DNA of 64,000 nt, from positions 248,001 to 312,000 of the forward strand of contig NZ_BMWT01000005.1 in NCBI RefSeq assembly GCF_014651375.1. The letters are read 5' to 3'. Position numbers and translations under genes: made by a program. Position 1 is the first letter of the stretch. Each line of letters starts with the position of its first letter. Origin of the DNA: Tateyamaria omphalii. GTDB lineage: Bacteria > Pseudomonadota > Alphaproteobacteria > Rhodobacterales > Rhodobacteraceae. The notes under the pieces are model-generated. The model was given only the letters and a program-made list of their open reading frames with translations. It did no database searches and was not told the origin of the DNA. Positions 34,000 through 42,590 of the stretch are shown piece by piece.

Positions 34000-35061
34000 T
34001 TAAGTCCTGTGCGTCGGATCTTTGTCTTTGTTCCGAGTGTCTTGCGAGACGTCGATGACGATTTTTCCGGTATGCTGTTGGGTCATCAGTCGCGAGAACG
34101 CTGCCTGTGCTTCTTCAAAACGGAAGGTTTCCGTATCCAACACCGGGTGTAATGCGTTTGTGTTGTAAAAAGCGACAACGTCGCCAAGCATGCGCGTGTT
34201 TCCAACGAAAACACCGTTAACGGTCAGTGACTTGAAGATAATGCTCGTTGGGTCCACTGCGCCAGCAATGCCAGCCAGTACGCCGACAGCTGAAATGCGT
34301 CCGCCGAAAGTAGCCGCGTTGAGTGACCTTTGAAACGTCTTTGCGCCGCCCACTTCGACGATCACGTCAACACCCCGTCCGTCGGTCAGTTCAAGAACTG
34401 CACGATCCCAATCGGTGATCCGATTGTAATTTACGACATGATCCGCTCCGGCCTGCCTGAGCACTGCTTTCTTCGCTTCGGTGCCAGTCAAAGAGATAAC
34501 AGTCGCCCCTTTGGCCTTGGCGATCTGAAGTGCGAACATCGACACACCACCGGTTCCCATGGTCAACACGGTGTCCTCATGCCCCAACTCCCCTTTCTCG
34601 ATCAAAGCGTTCCAGGCCGTCACGCCTGCACATGGAAAGGCCGCCGCTTCTGCGAAACTGAGCGTTGGTGGGATCTTCACAAGAGCATGAGCAGGGAGGC
34701 GAACAAATTCGCTCAACATGCCTTGCAGTTCATGGCCAAGGGACTTTTCCGAACCATTGGGATTTCCATCAACGAAATCAGGAAAGAAGCCAGCCACAAC
34801 TCGTTCGCCGAGCTCGACATTGGTGACCGCTGAGCCCTTTGCGACGACACGCCCCGCGCCGTCAGAAACAGGCACGTGTTCGCCCCCCCCGTTGTTGAGT
34901 GGCAGGTCGCCACGGGCCAAGGCCAGGTCCTTGTAGTTCAGTGATGCGGCTTCGACGCGGACGATCACATCAGTATCGTTCAAAGGCACGGGATTGTTTT
35001 TGGTCTTTAGGTGCAAGCTATCGATGTCGGCAATTGAACCGAATGCATAGTATCTCATCAT
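34000..35061 (-). CDS. Zinc-independent MDR family alcohol dehydrogenase/quinone oxidoreductase
   Basis: A 353-residue medium-chain dehydrogenase/reductase. The N-terminal GroES-like domain contains VRVEAASLNYKDLALARGD, and the cofactor-binding Rossmann domain shows AAAFPCAGVTAWNALIEKG, VLTMGTGGVSMFALQIAKAK and VIVEVGGAKTFQRSL. The usual catalytic and structural zinc Cys clusters are absent. It is divergent from a LysR regulator that probably controls it. The substrate is not predictable. Confidence 0.85.
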   Translation of the reverse strand: MMRYYAFGSIADIDSLHLKTKNNPVPLNDTDVIVRVEAASLNYKDLALARGDLPLNNGGGEHVPVSDGAGRVVAKGSAVTNVELGERVVAGFFPDFVDGNPNGSEKSLGHELQGMLSEFVRLPAHALVKIPPTLSFAEAAAFPCAGVTAWNALIEKGELGHEDTVLTMGTGGVSMFALQIAKAKGATVISLTGTEAKKAVLRQAGADHVVNYNRITDWDRAVLELTDGRGVDVIVEVGGAKTFQRSLNAATFGGRISAVGVLAGIAGAVDPTSIIFKSLTVNGVFVGNTRMLGDVVAFYNTNALHPVLDTETFRFEEAQAAFSRLMTQQHTGKIVIDVSQDTRNKDKDPTHRT

Positions 35062-35088
35062 GTGCGGCCTTCCGTTGTGAGTTACGAG

Positions 35089-35105
35089 GAATTAGGGGGC
35101 AATTC
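35089..35105. promoter_or_regulatory. Candidate LysR-type operator
   Basis: GAATT and AATTC (35089-35093 and 35101-35105) form a 17-bp dyad in the divergent promoter region between the oxidoreductase and the LysR gene, in the size range of LysR boxes. A TTGACA follows at 35107. Confidence 0.4.
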
Positions 35106-35169
35106 GTTGACAAATAAGGTGCCATGGCGTCACTCAAACGTGTCCAAAAGGTTGACATTGGGGTTGGCA

Positions 35170-36066
35170 ATGGCGTCGAAAACAAAGCTCCATCTTGCGC
35201 GCACATTGATTGCAGCCGTGGAGGGAGGAAGCATTGCAAGCGGCGCGCGGGCCCTGAACATCACACGAAGTGCCGCCAGTAAGAACATCGCCCTTCTCGA
35301 AGACGCCCTGGGCACAAAACTGCTGAACCGCAGCTCACGTAGCCTGTCCCTTACTCACGCCGGAGAGGTCTACATACAGGAGGTGCAGAAAGCACTCAGA
35401 ATGATCGACGCAGCGGAAAGCGCTGTCTCCCAATACCGTGAGGAACCAACCGGGGTTCTGACGATTGATTCAACGATCCTGTTTGGCAGGATGGTGTTGG
35501 GGGATGTCATTCATGATTACTTGAAAAAGAACCCCAAGATGACCGTCGATCTTCGTCTGAACGACGACGCGTCCAACGTGACTTCGGGCGAAATTGATCT
35601 CTACTTTCGGACTGGTCGGCCGACACATCAGGACTTGATTGCCATAAAACTGATGGACATCTGTTTTCGCACGGTTGCGTCCCGGGAATACATTTTGAAC
35701 CACACGGCACCGCACTCCATCGCCGCCCTTGCCGATCACAACTGCATAAACTTTCGATTTCCTTCTGATCATTCGATCTTTCAATGGCGCTACAAACTGG
35801 GAAACGAAACGGCCTATCAAGTATTTGGTGGGAACCTTATCTCGACGGATGTCGAGGAAATTCGGAAGGCGGTTCATCGTGGGTTGGGTATTGCACAGTT
35901 GCCCAATCAGCTCATCGATGACGACATCCAGTTGGGCAGATTGGTCGACCTTTTTCCCGAAAATACCTTCGTGTCCAACGCCCTCTACATGTGCATTCCG
36001 CGGCATCGTAGGGCCGACATTAGGGTGACACGATTTAGGGCTGCGCTGAGGTCTCACCTTGGATAA
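35170..36066 (+). CDS. LysR family transcriptional regulator
   Basis: A 298-residue regulator. The winged helix-turn-helix is in residues 1-65 (ARTLIAAVEGGSIASGARAL, ITRSAASKNIALLEDALGTK, LLNRSSRSLSLTHAG). The effector domain follows from about residue 90. The first 36 residues of the longer frame are not part of the family, so the ATG at 35170 is used. By the usual LysR logic it controls the divergent MDR gene; the effector is unknown. Confidence 0.9.
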   Translation: MASKTKLHLARTLIAAVEGGSIASGARALNITRSAASKNIALLEDALGTKLLNRSSRSLSLTHAGEVYIQEVQKALRMIDAAESAVSQYREEPTGVLTIDSTILFGRMVLGDVIHDYLKKNPKMTVDLRLNDDASNVTSGEIDLYFRTGRPTHQDLIAIKLMDICFRTVASREYILNHTAPHSIAALADHNCINFRFPSDHSIFQWRYKLGNETAYQVFGGNLISTDVEEIRKAVHRGLGIAQLPNQLIDDDIQLGRLVDLFPENTFVSNALYMCIPRHRRADIRVTRFRAALRSHLG

Positions 36067-36147
36067 CTGGTGCGGTTACATCATTCGATGTGTTTTGGCT
36101 TACAGCCCGGCCGCTCAAGGTACGCTTCGCTCATTACAAGCCGGACG

Positions 36148-36996
36148 CTATAGTTTCTTTTTGAGATTGCTATAGCGCCGTCTGCTCACGGGGATGGCCG
36201 ATCCGTTCCCGAGCGTGCACGTGTATGCACTGCCAGCTGCTTTTATCTTTTTGACATGTTTGAAGCGAACCCAGTGTGAACGGTGGCATTGCATGCCGTG
36301 AAACCCCTTGAGGGCGTTCACACATTCAGAAAAGGACAGTTTCAGGGTAGCATGCCCATCGGCGGTTGTGATCGTCACATAATGATCCTGTGCTTCGACA
36401 TGAATTACGTCGTCGCCCAACCGCATTGGGGCCGAGGGTATGGCACTGCGAAGCGGGGGTTCCGGCAGGCTTCTTGACTGCAACAGTGTCCGGTACCTTT
36501 GAGCAATTTCCGCCGCCCGGTAGGCAAAAATCGCAACAAGAGCGGATAACCCAAGCGATGGCGGAGCCACTGCGACAAGTTCCTGAAAATAGAGCTGCGG
36601 GAAACCAAGGGTGACAAGATCGTTCGCCGATCTGTCCTCCAGAAAGGAATCCGCGATCAAAGAGAACAACGCAAGCAGAACTGGCAAAAGGCAGACTGCG
36701 AGTATCAACGGCAATGGCATTCTCACGCCCAGAAGAACGCCCAATGCTGTCGTTCCCGCAAGCAGGCAGGCGGCTACGAACAAGTGCGTGAACCAGTGTA
36801 GAACAGCAAGCCACAGCGGGTATTGCGCCGTCACAATTGGGTCGAGGCTGGTGATCACCAGACCACCCATCGCGGAAAACCCGATACAGTATTTGGTAAG
36901 CTGCCACCACGAGGTGTCGCCTGACCCAAACATCGTCATCAGAATCGTTGGAAGCAGGCGGGCCTCAAACTCTTTTTTGTTCCTGATGTCATGCAT
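36148..36996 (-). CDS. Membrane-anchored LytTR-type transcriptional regulator
   Basis: A 282-residue protein with four membrane spans in residues 35-165 (YCIGFSAMGGLVITSLDPIV; LFVAACLLAGTTALGVLLG; LILAVCLLPVLLALFSLIAD; GLSALVAIFAYRAAEIAQR) and a C-terminal LytTR DNA-binding domain (IHVEAQDHYVTITTADGHA, MQCHRSHWVRFKHVKKI, PVSRRRYSNLKKKL). It acts from the inner membrane without a visible kinase partner. A strong dyad lies 88 bases upstream of its start, between it and the mipA gene. Signal unknown. Confidence 0.85.
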   Translation of the reverse strand: MHDIRNKKEFEARLLPTILMTMFGSGDTSWWQLTKYCIGFSAMGGLVITSLDPIVTAQYPLWLAVLHWFTHLFVAACLLAGTTALGVLLGVRMPLPLILAVCLLPVLLALFSLIADSFLEDRSANDLVTLGFPQLYFQELVAVAPPSLGLSALVAIFAYRAAEIAQRYRTLLQSRSLPEPPLRSAIPSAPMRLGDDVIHVEAQDHYVTITTADGHATLKLSFSECVNALKGFHGMQCHRSHWVRFKHVKKIKAAGSAYTCTLGNGSAIPVSRRRYSNLKKKL

Positions 36997-37083
36997 CTCA
37001 ATGCTTCCTGTCAGTGCTGGTAGACGCGTCGTTCCTAAGGGGCCGCATCGACCAGGAGAACAATGAATTCGCGAACGGTACTA

Positions 37084-37109
37084 TAACGACCATTCGCGAA
37101 CGGTCGTTA
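37084..37109. promoter_or_regulatory. 26-bp dyad with TTCGCGAA core, likely operator
   Basis: Arms TAACGACC (37084-37091) and GGTCGTTA (37102-37109) surround the palindromic core TTCGCGAA (37093-37100); only the two bases flanking the core break symmetry. A second half-like copy, ATTCGCGAACGGT, occurs 25 bases upstream at 37067-37079. It sits between the LytTR gene and the divergent mipA-like gene. Confidence 0.6.
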
Positions 37110-37246
37110 ACCGCTCGCGGATTTTCGCGCGGCATTCAAGAACACGATCTTCTCAAGCCCGCTGGCTGCGGGCTGTTTGTGCACGCGTCAAATATCTGGA
37201 CGCATCACACAAACAACCAAACACACATCGAGAAGAGGATTTGCAC

Positions 37247-38038
37247 ATGCCGGTACGTTACAAGGCAACGCTGCTGCTCAACAGTGCATTCATGATCGCG
37301 GCGCTTTGCGCCCAACAGGCATCTGCCAATGAAACCGGGCGCGACCTGACCGGGGTTATTGGCATCGGAGTAAGCTCCGCACCAGAGTTCTCGGGCTCTG
37401 ACGATGACGCCACTGGTGCCTTTCCAATCATCAGTTTGACCTGGCGTGACCGCTACTTTTTGAATGATCGGGGGCTCGGCTTTTACGCGCTCAGAAACGC
37501 CGGTCCGCGCGATGTGTCGGTCAGCTTTGCCATTGGCTACGACTTTGATGAACGGCTGGCCGAGGACGACATTCGCTTGACCGGATTGAGAGACGTCGAA
37601 GCGGGTGCACTGCTGTCTGCCGGCCTGGATTTTGACCTGGGTGCAGCAGCCATCGAGGTTGAACTGAACCACGGGATCAGCAGCGATGGACACGAAGGAA
37701 CCCGCGCAATCGTGGGCGCAGCGTTCAGCCGAACTGTTGGTGACCGACTGCGGCTGGGTGCCAAGCCATTCGTCGTGTGGTCCGATGGGTCTTACGCTGA
37801 TGCCTTTTATGGTGTGAGTGCTCAGGAGTCTGCGCAGTCTTCATTTGCGGCCTTTGACGCGGGTTCGGGTTTCGAACGGGTGGGCATCGAATTGCAAGCG
37901 TCCTACGACCTTACACCGCGAACTGCACTCTTTGTTGGAGTTGAGCATTCTCAACTGCTTGGGGATGCCAAGGACAGTCCGATTTCCTTCGACGATTCCC
38001 AAACCGAGATATCAACCGGGATTCTCTTTCGCTTCTGA
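37247..38038 (+). CDS. MipA/OmpV family outer membrane protein
   Basis: A 263-residue protein with a signal peptide (LLLNSAFMIAALCAQQASA) followed by alternating beta strands. Family features are TGVIGIGVSSAPEFSGSDDD, FPIISLTWRDRYFLNDRG and the C-terminal aromatic residue (GILFRF) typical of outer membrane barrels. MipA/OmpV proteins interact with peptidoglycan enzymes or respond to envelope stress in some species. It is divergent from the LytTR gene and 64 bases upstream of an exported FAH-like gene. Confidence 0.85.
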   Translation: MPVRYKATLLLNSAFMIAALCAQQASANETGRDLTGVIGIGVSSAPEFSGSDDDATGAFPIISLTWRDRYFLNDRGLGFYALRNAGPRDVSVSFAIGYDFDERLAEDDIRLTGLRDVEAGALLSAGLDFDLGAAAIEVELNHGISSDGHEGTRAIVGAAFSRTVGDRLRLGAKPFVVWSDGSYADAFYGVSAQESAQSSFAAFDAGSGFERVGIELQASYDLTPRTALFVGVEHSQLLGDAKDSPISFDDSQTEISTGILFRF

Positions 38039-38102
38039 GCATTTTCGCACTCAGCAATGACAATCCCGATCCCATCTACCCCGACAAACTGGGAAACACG
38101 AC

Positions 38103-39380
38103 ATGAAACCCTTTTTTTACACCCCGCTCTTGGCTGTGCTGATCCTCGTAGCCGTCGTTCTGTCCATTGGCGAAGACCCGGATCGTACAAATCCGATTTC
38201 GGCCGAAGATGGCCCTTTGACCCCTTCGGTTCTACCTGTTGGCCAAGGCTTAACTCTGGCCCTTACAGCAGATGTTCAAGGCAGACCGACACCGCTTTTG
38301 GTGACAGGAGTGTCAAGAGACCAGGTGTCCGCAATCGACCTGTCCGAACATGGTGCTGAACACACCTCAGACCTGTTCAGCGTGGTGCGTGACATTGGTG
38401 AGCGCAGTCTCGAAGACCTCTTCCGTCAGGCAACTGAATCTGCCGCAGACGACGTCGTGACAACATACGCATTCGGCGAACTGAAATCCGTCGCGGGTCG
38501 AGGGCAACAGCATGTGGCATCTGGCACAAACTTCATCGAACACGCCGAAGAAACCCAGAGCCAATCTGTCTTCAATTTCCCAAAGTTTGGACGGGCGACG
38601 CCGCCTGTCACAACTGTGGCGCTCAAAGAAGGTGCATTGCTCGACTACGAAGTTGAAATTTGCACGATTTTTGACCGGGACATTTCCACGATCCAAGACT
38701 TCGATGCCGCGGAGAAGGGGTTCTTTCTCTGCGGTGATTTTACGGATCGGTCCGTATTGTCCCGGTTGATCGATGTGGACAATTTTGACTCCGGTTCCGG
38801 GTTCAGCGATGCCAAGAGCGGACCGGACTTTTTCCCCACGGGTGGACTTCTGGTGATCCCGAGAGATTGGCAGGCATTCGTAAATGAAGAGCGTATTGTG
38901 ACGCTTCGCAACGGTCAGTTGCGACAGGATGCGCGGGGTAGCGAGATGATCCTCGATTTTCGCGCATTGACCCAGAAAGTCTTGGAGGATTCCACGTCAA
39001 CACGGTTCTTGTACCAGGGTCAGCGCCATCGACTGGTAGAGGAGCAGAAAATTGGTCGGGCTCAAGTCCTGATGTCAGGCACACCAGAGGGGGTTATTTT
39101 CATGCCGCCGACCTGGCGCCAAATGGCACGCGGCGTCGTTCGGTATGTTTTGACCGGCACTTTTTTGACGTCAACCACAGGGTATGAGCACGTGGTCAAT
39201 TCCTTCATTCAGGACGAGTTGAACTCCGGCAGGTTTCTTCAGCCTGATGAGCAGATCACCTATGTCTCAAGTTCCATGGGTGTGATCACAACATCCGTCG
39301 TGGTGGGCGGCGATGACGCGACAGGTTTGAATGCCTCCGCAGCATCCCTAAAGGACACGATGCGTGCCAACCCGGGCTAG
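38103..39380 (+). CDS. Exported fumarylacetoacetate hydrolase-like protein
   Basis: A 425-residue protein with an N-terminal membrane anchor or signal (PLLAVLILVAVVLSIG). The FAH fold shows in LLDYEVEICTIFDRDIST (the E-x-E metal ligands), CGDFTDRSVLSRLIDVD and SGFSDAKSGPDFFPTGGLLV (Asp, Lys and Gly-rich site), then RALTQKVLEDSTS. FAH enzymes hydrolyse C-C bonds of acylpyruvates and act in the cytosol, so an exported form is unusual. It probably belongs to the LytTR/MipA locus. Activity is uncertain. Confidence 0.65.
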   Translation: MKPFFYTPLLAVLILVAVVLSIGEDPDRTNPISAEDGPLTPSVLPVGQGLTLALTADVQGRPTPLLVTGVSRDQVSAIDLSEHGAEHTSDLFSVVRDIGERSLEDLFRQATESAADDVVTTYAFGELKSVAGRGQQHVASGTNFIEHAEETQSQSVFNFPKFGRATPPVTTVALKEGALLDYEVEICTIFDRDISTIQDFDAAEKGFFLCGDFTDRSVLSRLIDVDNFDSGSGFSDAKSGPDFFPTGGLLVIPRDWQAFVNEERIVTLRNGQLRQDARGSEMILDFRALTQKVLEDSTSTRFLYQGQRHRLVEEQKIGRAQVLMSGTPEGVIFMPPTWRQMARGVVRYVLTGTFLTSTTGYEHVVNSFIQDELNSGRFLQPDEQITYVSSSMGVITTSVVVGGDDATGLNASAASLKDTMRANPG

Positions 39381-39833
39381 AAACGCGCGGGTGTGGGCGT
39401 CTGGGTCAAATCCTGAGAGCATATCATTCATTGATGGCCGATTGTGTGGATTGTCAGCCTGCGGCTCTCAATGGACCCGGACGGCCGCCAACGCAGACCT
39501 TTTCTTTGAGCCCAAGATGACGCCCGTGTTCACAGTAAAGTCTTTAACTGCGCCGCGTCATTGGGTTTTCCGGATCAGCAAGAGGAGTGACCCTCTGGAA
39601 GAGATCGGTCTTTGTGGCAGTACCACACAAGTCCTTCGATGGACCAAAGGCCTCTCTTTGCCTCGCTCAAATCGACTTGGTCACCGAGGACATGTGGAGC
39701 AGGCTACAGAGCATTCGCTAAACGTGGAAACTCGTGGTGAAAATTGATGAAATTGAGGCGTTTATGAGTTCCAAAGCCACGGCGTTTCGATGCAACGCAA
39801 ATGAAATTCAAGTCTTAGCAGAAGGCCAGAACC
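39381..39833. other. 453-base stretch without a supported gene
   Basis: One open frame (39364-39747, +) exists but lacks a ribosome site, begins inside the preceding gene and has no protein-like pattern. Low-complexity hints of old coding sequence are present, but nothing recognisable. The isochorismatase promoter is probably near 39750-39810. Confidence 0.4.
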
Positions 39834-40406
39834 TTGGACGCACTCGTTCTCATTGACATCCAAACTGGATTTGACGACCCGACCTGGGGGGATCGCAACA
39901 ACCCTTTTGCCGAGGATCGTGCAGGATTACTTCTTGATCGGTGGCGCAGTTCTGGACAGCCCGTCGTGCATGTTAGGCACGTCAGCAATGCCCCCGGTTC
40001 GCCGCTGAGTGGAGACGGAACACAGTTCAAACCACAAGTCGCGCCAAAACCCGATGAACTGATAATCGAGAAATCGGTAAACTCTGCATTTATCGGAACG
40101 GATTTGAATGAGCGGTTGCTGGCACTGGGCGCAACGGCCCTGACACTGTGCGGTTTGACAACGCCGCATTGCGTCTCCACCACAACGCGTATGGCCGCTA
40201 ATCTAGGCTTCAAAACGCGCCTTGTGGCGGATGCCTGCGCCGCATTTACGTCCAATGCAGATGTCAGCTTTGACGATGGCCCCGCCTTGACGGCGGATGA
40301 AATCCATCGAACGGCTTTGGCCCACCTTCACGGTGAGTTTGCGCATGTGTGCAATTCCGAAGAGGTGTTGAAGGACAGCGCGTATCCGGCGAGTGGCTTG
40401 GTTTGA
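39834..40406 (+). CDS. Isochorismatase family cysteine hydrolase
   Basis: A 190-residue enzyme. The catalytic triad is visible: Asp in ALVLIDIQTGFDD, Lys in LIIEKSVNSAFIG and Cys in LCGLTTPHCVSTTTRMA. The cis-peptide region follows the Cys. It starts at TTG 39834, with GAAGG eight bases upstream, and no ATG fits. Such enzymes hydrolyse nicotinamide, isochorismate or N-carbamoyl compounds; the substrate here is unknown. Monocistronic. Confidence 0.85.
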   Translation: MDALVLIDIQTGFDDPTWGDRNNPFAEDRAGLLLDRWRSSGQPVVHVRHVSNAPGSPLSGDGTQFKPQVAPKPDELIIEKSVNSAFIGTDLNERLLALGATALTLCGLTTPHCVSTTTRMAANLGFKTRLVADACAAFTSNADVSFDDGPALTADEIHRTALAHLHGEFAHVCNSEEVLKDSAYPASGLV

Positions 40407-40671
40407 TTTTTTTAACTTGTGACCTCTGTCCAAGATGGAGGAGCGTCACTCTGCATCAGTGGACCAAACCATATCAGCTTATGCGGCAGCGCGGTGTCTT
40501 TGTGGATGTTTCATGGCCGGCGCGCAATACTAGGGCAGGGCATCGCGTGTTGAAAACTGGCTTTTGAGTGGCTCTCAGCTGAACCAGTTGCATGTTGTTC
40601 GGAATACGAGGCGCAACGACGACAAACCGATGCCAATTCCAAATCCACATAAGTTGGGCCGTGCGGGAAAG

Positions 40672-40761
40672 TGGCGGAGAGACAGGGATTCGAACCCTGG
40701 GTGGGCTTGCACCCACAACGGTTTTCGAGACCGCCCCGTTCGACCACTCCGGCACCTCTCC
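40672..40761 (-). tRNA. tRNA-Ser (CGA)
   Basis: On the minus strand: acceptor GGAGAGG pairs with TCTCTCC, the D-arm is GCCGGAGTGGTCGAACGGGGC, the anticodon loop CTCGAAA gives CGA, a long variable arm (TGTGGGTGCAAGCCCACC) marks a class II tRNA, and the T-arm is CAGGGTTCGAATCCCTG. CCA is encoded. Confidence 0.96.
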
Positions 40762-40921
40762 GCGGGGGTCTGGTGCGCCCAATTACGGTGAACGACGCCG
40801 ACGCGCAAGATAGTTTTTTGCCGGGACGGCCCACACGGGAAATTTGATGGACGCGCCCGCAAAAACACATACCTTTGTTCATGATCGCGATTTGCCCGAG
40901 CAGAAAGAAATGAGGTTTGAT

Positions 40922-41749
40922 ATGCGTGCTCTTCGATGTGGATTTGTGTCCTTGGTCCTAACATGCGCCTTGTCCATCTCGGCCTATGCTGCAGATCGGG
41001 CGAAACTGCAGGACTTTCTTGAGGTGACGGGTTTCGATGTTGCGCTTGAAAGCATTCGTTTGTCCGCCGGCTCAGCGCCAGAGATGCTTGGTCTGCAGGC
41101 CGAAGACTTTGGAACGGAATGGACCCGGCTGACACGGGATGTTTTCAAGACCGAGGTCATGCACGAACTTGCCTTGGATATTCTTGAAAAAACTCTCGAA
41201 GACGACATGCTGACCCATGCAGCCGATTTCTATGCAACGGATCTGGGCCAGCGTCTGGTCGAGGCGGAAAACGCCAGTCACATGAAAGAAGATGATGCGC
41301 TGAAGCAGGACAGTGGCGACGCAATTGTTTCCGGGCTTGAACGGTTGGACAGTCCACGACTCGACTACCTCAAGCGGATGAACGAAGCCTCTGACAGCGC
41401 AGGTGTCAGTGTTCGCGCCATTCAGGAAATCCAGGTTCGCTTTCTTATGGCGGCCGCAGGGGCTGGTATCATCGAATTGCAACTCGAAGAACCGGATTTG
41501 CGCGAGCTTCTGTCCAGCGACGAGGATGTCTTGAAGGAAGAGATCGCGGAAAGTGCTTTGACAGGCGCTGCGTACACGTACCAATCCTTCTCCGATCAGG
41601 AAGTACTCGAATATGCCAAGGCTCTGGAACACCCCAAGATGCGCCATGTCTATGACCTTATGAATGCTGTCCAGTACGAGATCATGGCCAACCGGTTCGA
41701 GGCGTTGGCCCGGGCGATGCAATCGCTTCAACCAAGTCAGGAGCTATAG
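40922..41749 (+). CDS. DUF2059-like exported protein, first of a tandem pair
   Basis: A 275-residue protein from the ATG at 40922, with a signal peptide (FVSLVLTCALSISAYA). The helical domain contains MHELALDILEKTLEDDML, FYATDLGQRLVEAENAS and a second half with FSDQEVLEYAKALEHPKM, resembling the DUF2059 repeat. It is acidic. The family is periplasmic and of unknown function. The next gene starts at the following base and is a paralogue. Confidence 0.75.
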   Translation: MRALRCGFVSLVLTCALSISAYAADRAKLQDFLEVTGFDVALESIRLSAGSAPEMLGLQAEDFGTEWTRLTRDVFKTEVMHELALDILEKTLEDDMLTHAADFYATDLGQRLVEAENASHMKEDDALKQDSGDAIVSGLERLDSPRLDYLKRMNEASDSAGVSVRAIQEIQVRFLMAAAGAGIIELQLEEPDLRELLSSDEDVLKEEIAESALTGAAYTYQSFSDQEVLEYAKALEHPKMRHVYDLMNAVQYEIMANRFEALARAMQSLQPSQEL

Positions 41750-42520
41750 ATGCGCAGTGCCGCTCTGGGTTTGTCACTATGGCTGTTTGCGCAAGCTGCC
41801 TATGCCGACGTCAACCGTTTGGTTGATGCGATGGGCATACCTGAATTGATTTCAGCTTTTGTCGCGGAAGGTGTCGAAAGTGGCAATTCCATCGACGAGT
41901 CGTTCTTGAACGGGCAGGGCGGTGATGTTTGGGCGGACACCGTTCGGCGCCTGTATGATCCTTCTCGCATGGAAGCTGAACTGCGGACCATAATGACGGA
42001 AGAATTGGACCCGGACATATCCGAACAAGCCTTGCTTTTCTTTGAAAGCGAGTTGGGCGAACGGATCATCGCGCTGGAGGTGCAGGCACGACAGGCATTC
42101 CTTGATGAAACAGTGGAAAATGCAGCCAAAGCCAGCCCGGCGGCGCGGGGTGATAACGTAACCGACTACCTTGTGTCCCGTGACCTGATAGAACGGAATA
42201 CAGATGTGGCCGTCGCGGCGCAGGCTGCATTTTTGGAAGGAATGTCAGAGAGTTCAGGCCGCAATGATGACACGCCGGATATGGATCAATTGCGCGCACG
42301 CACCTTGGTCAATACGGAGGGTTGGTTGCGCGGCTACAACGCGCTCGCACAATCCGCGATGACTGATGATGATATTGCCATCTACACCGCCTTTTGGGAG
42401 ACGGATGTAGGCCGGGCAGTTGACGATGCGTTGTTCTTGGCGTTCGGACAAAGCTACACGACACTTTCCTACGCGCTCGGGCAGGCCGCAGGTCGGCTTT
42501 TACCTCAAAACGAGCTCTGA
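41750..42520 (+). CDS. DUF2059-like exported protein, second of a tandem pair
   Basis: A 256-residue protein with a short signal (MRSAALGLSLWLFAQAAYA). It shares the pattern of its neighbour: IMTEELDPDISEQALLFFES, ELGERIIALEVQARQ and AMTDDDIAIYTAFWETDVG. It begins directly after the stop of the first gene, so the pair is coupled and probably arose by duplication. Function unknown. Confidence 0.75.
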   Translation: MRSAALGLSLWLFAQAAYADVNRLVDAMGIPELISAFVAEGVESGNSIDESFLNGQGGDVWADTVRRLYDPSRMEAELRTIMTEELDPDISEQALLFFESELGERIIALEVQARQAFLDETVENAAKASPAARGDNVTDYLVSRDLIERNTDVAVAAQAAFLEGMSESSGRNDDTPDMDQLRARTLVNTEGWLRGYNALAQSAMTDDDIAIYTAFWETDVGRAVDDALFLAFGQSYTTLSYALGQAAGRLLPQNEL

Positions 42521-42590
42521 ATCTTCCTGCGCTGTACCATCCAAAGGCCGCTTTCCTGCACGCCTTTTCACCCAACTCCGGCGCGCAAAG

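Noticed and set aside
33829-34152. 107-residue frame on the + strand
   Set aside because: Runs antisense into the MDR gene; no ribosome site.
39364-39747. 127-residue frame on the + strand
   Set aside because: Starts inside the FAH-like gene, has no ribosome site and no recognisable pattern; possibly eroded coding sequence.
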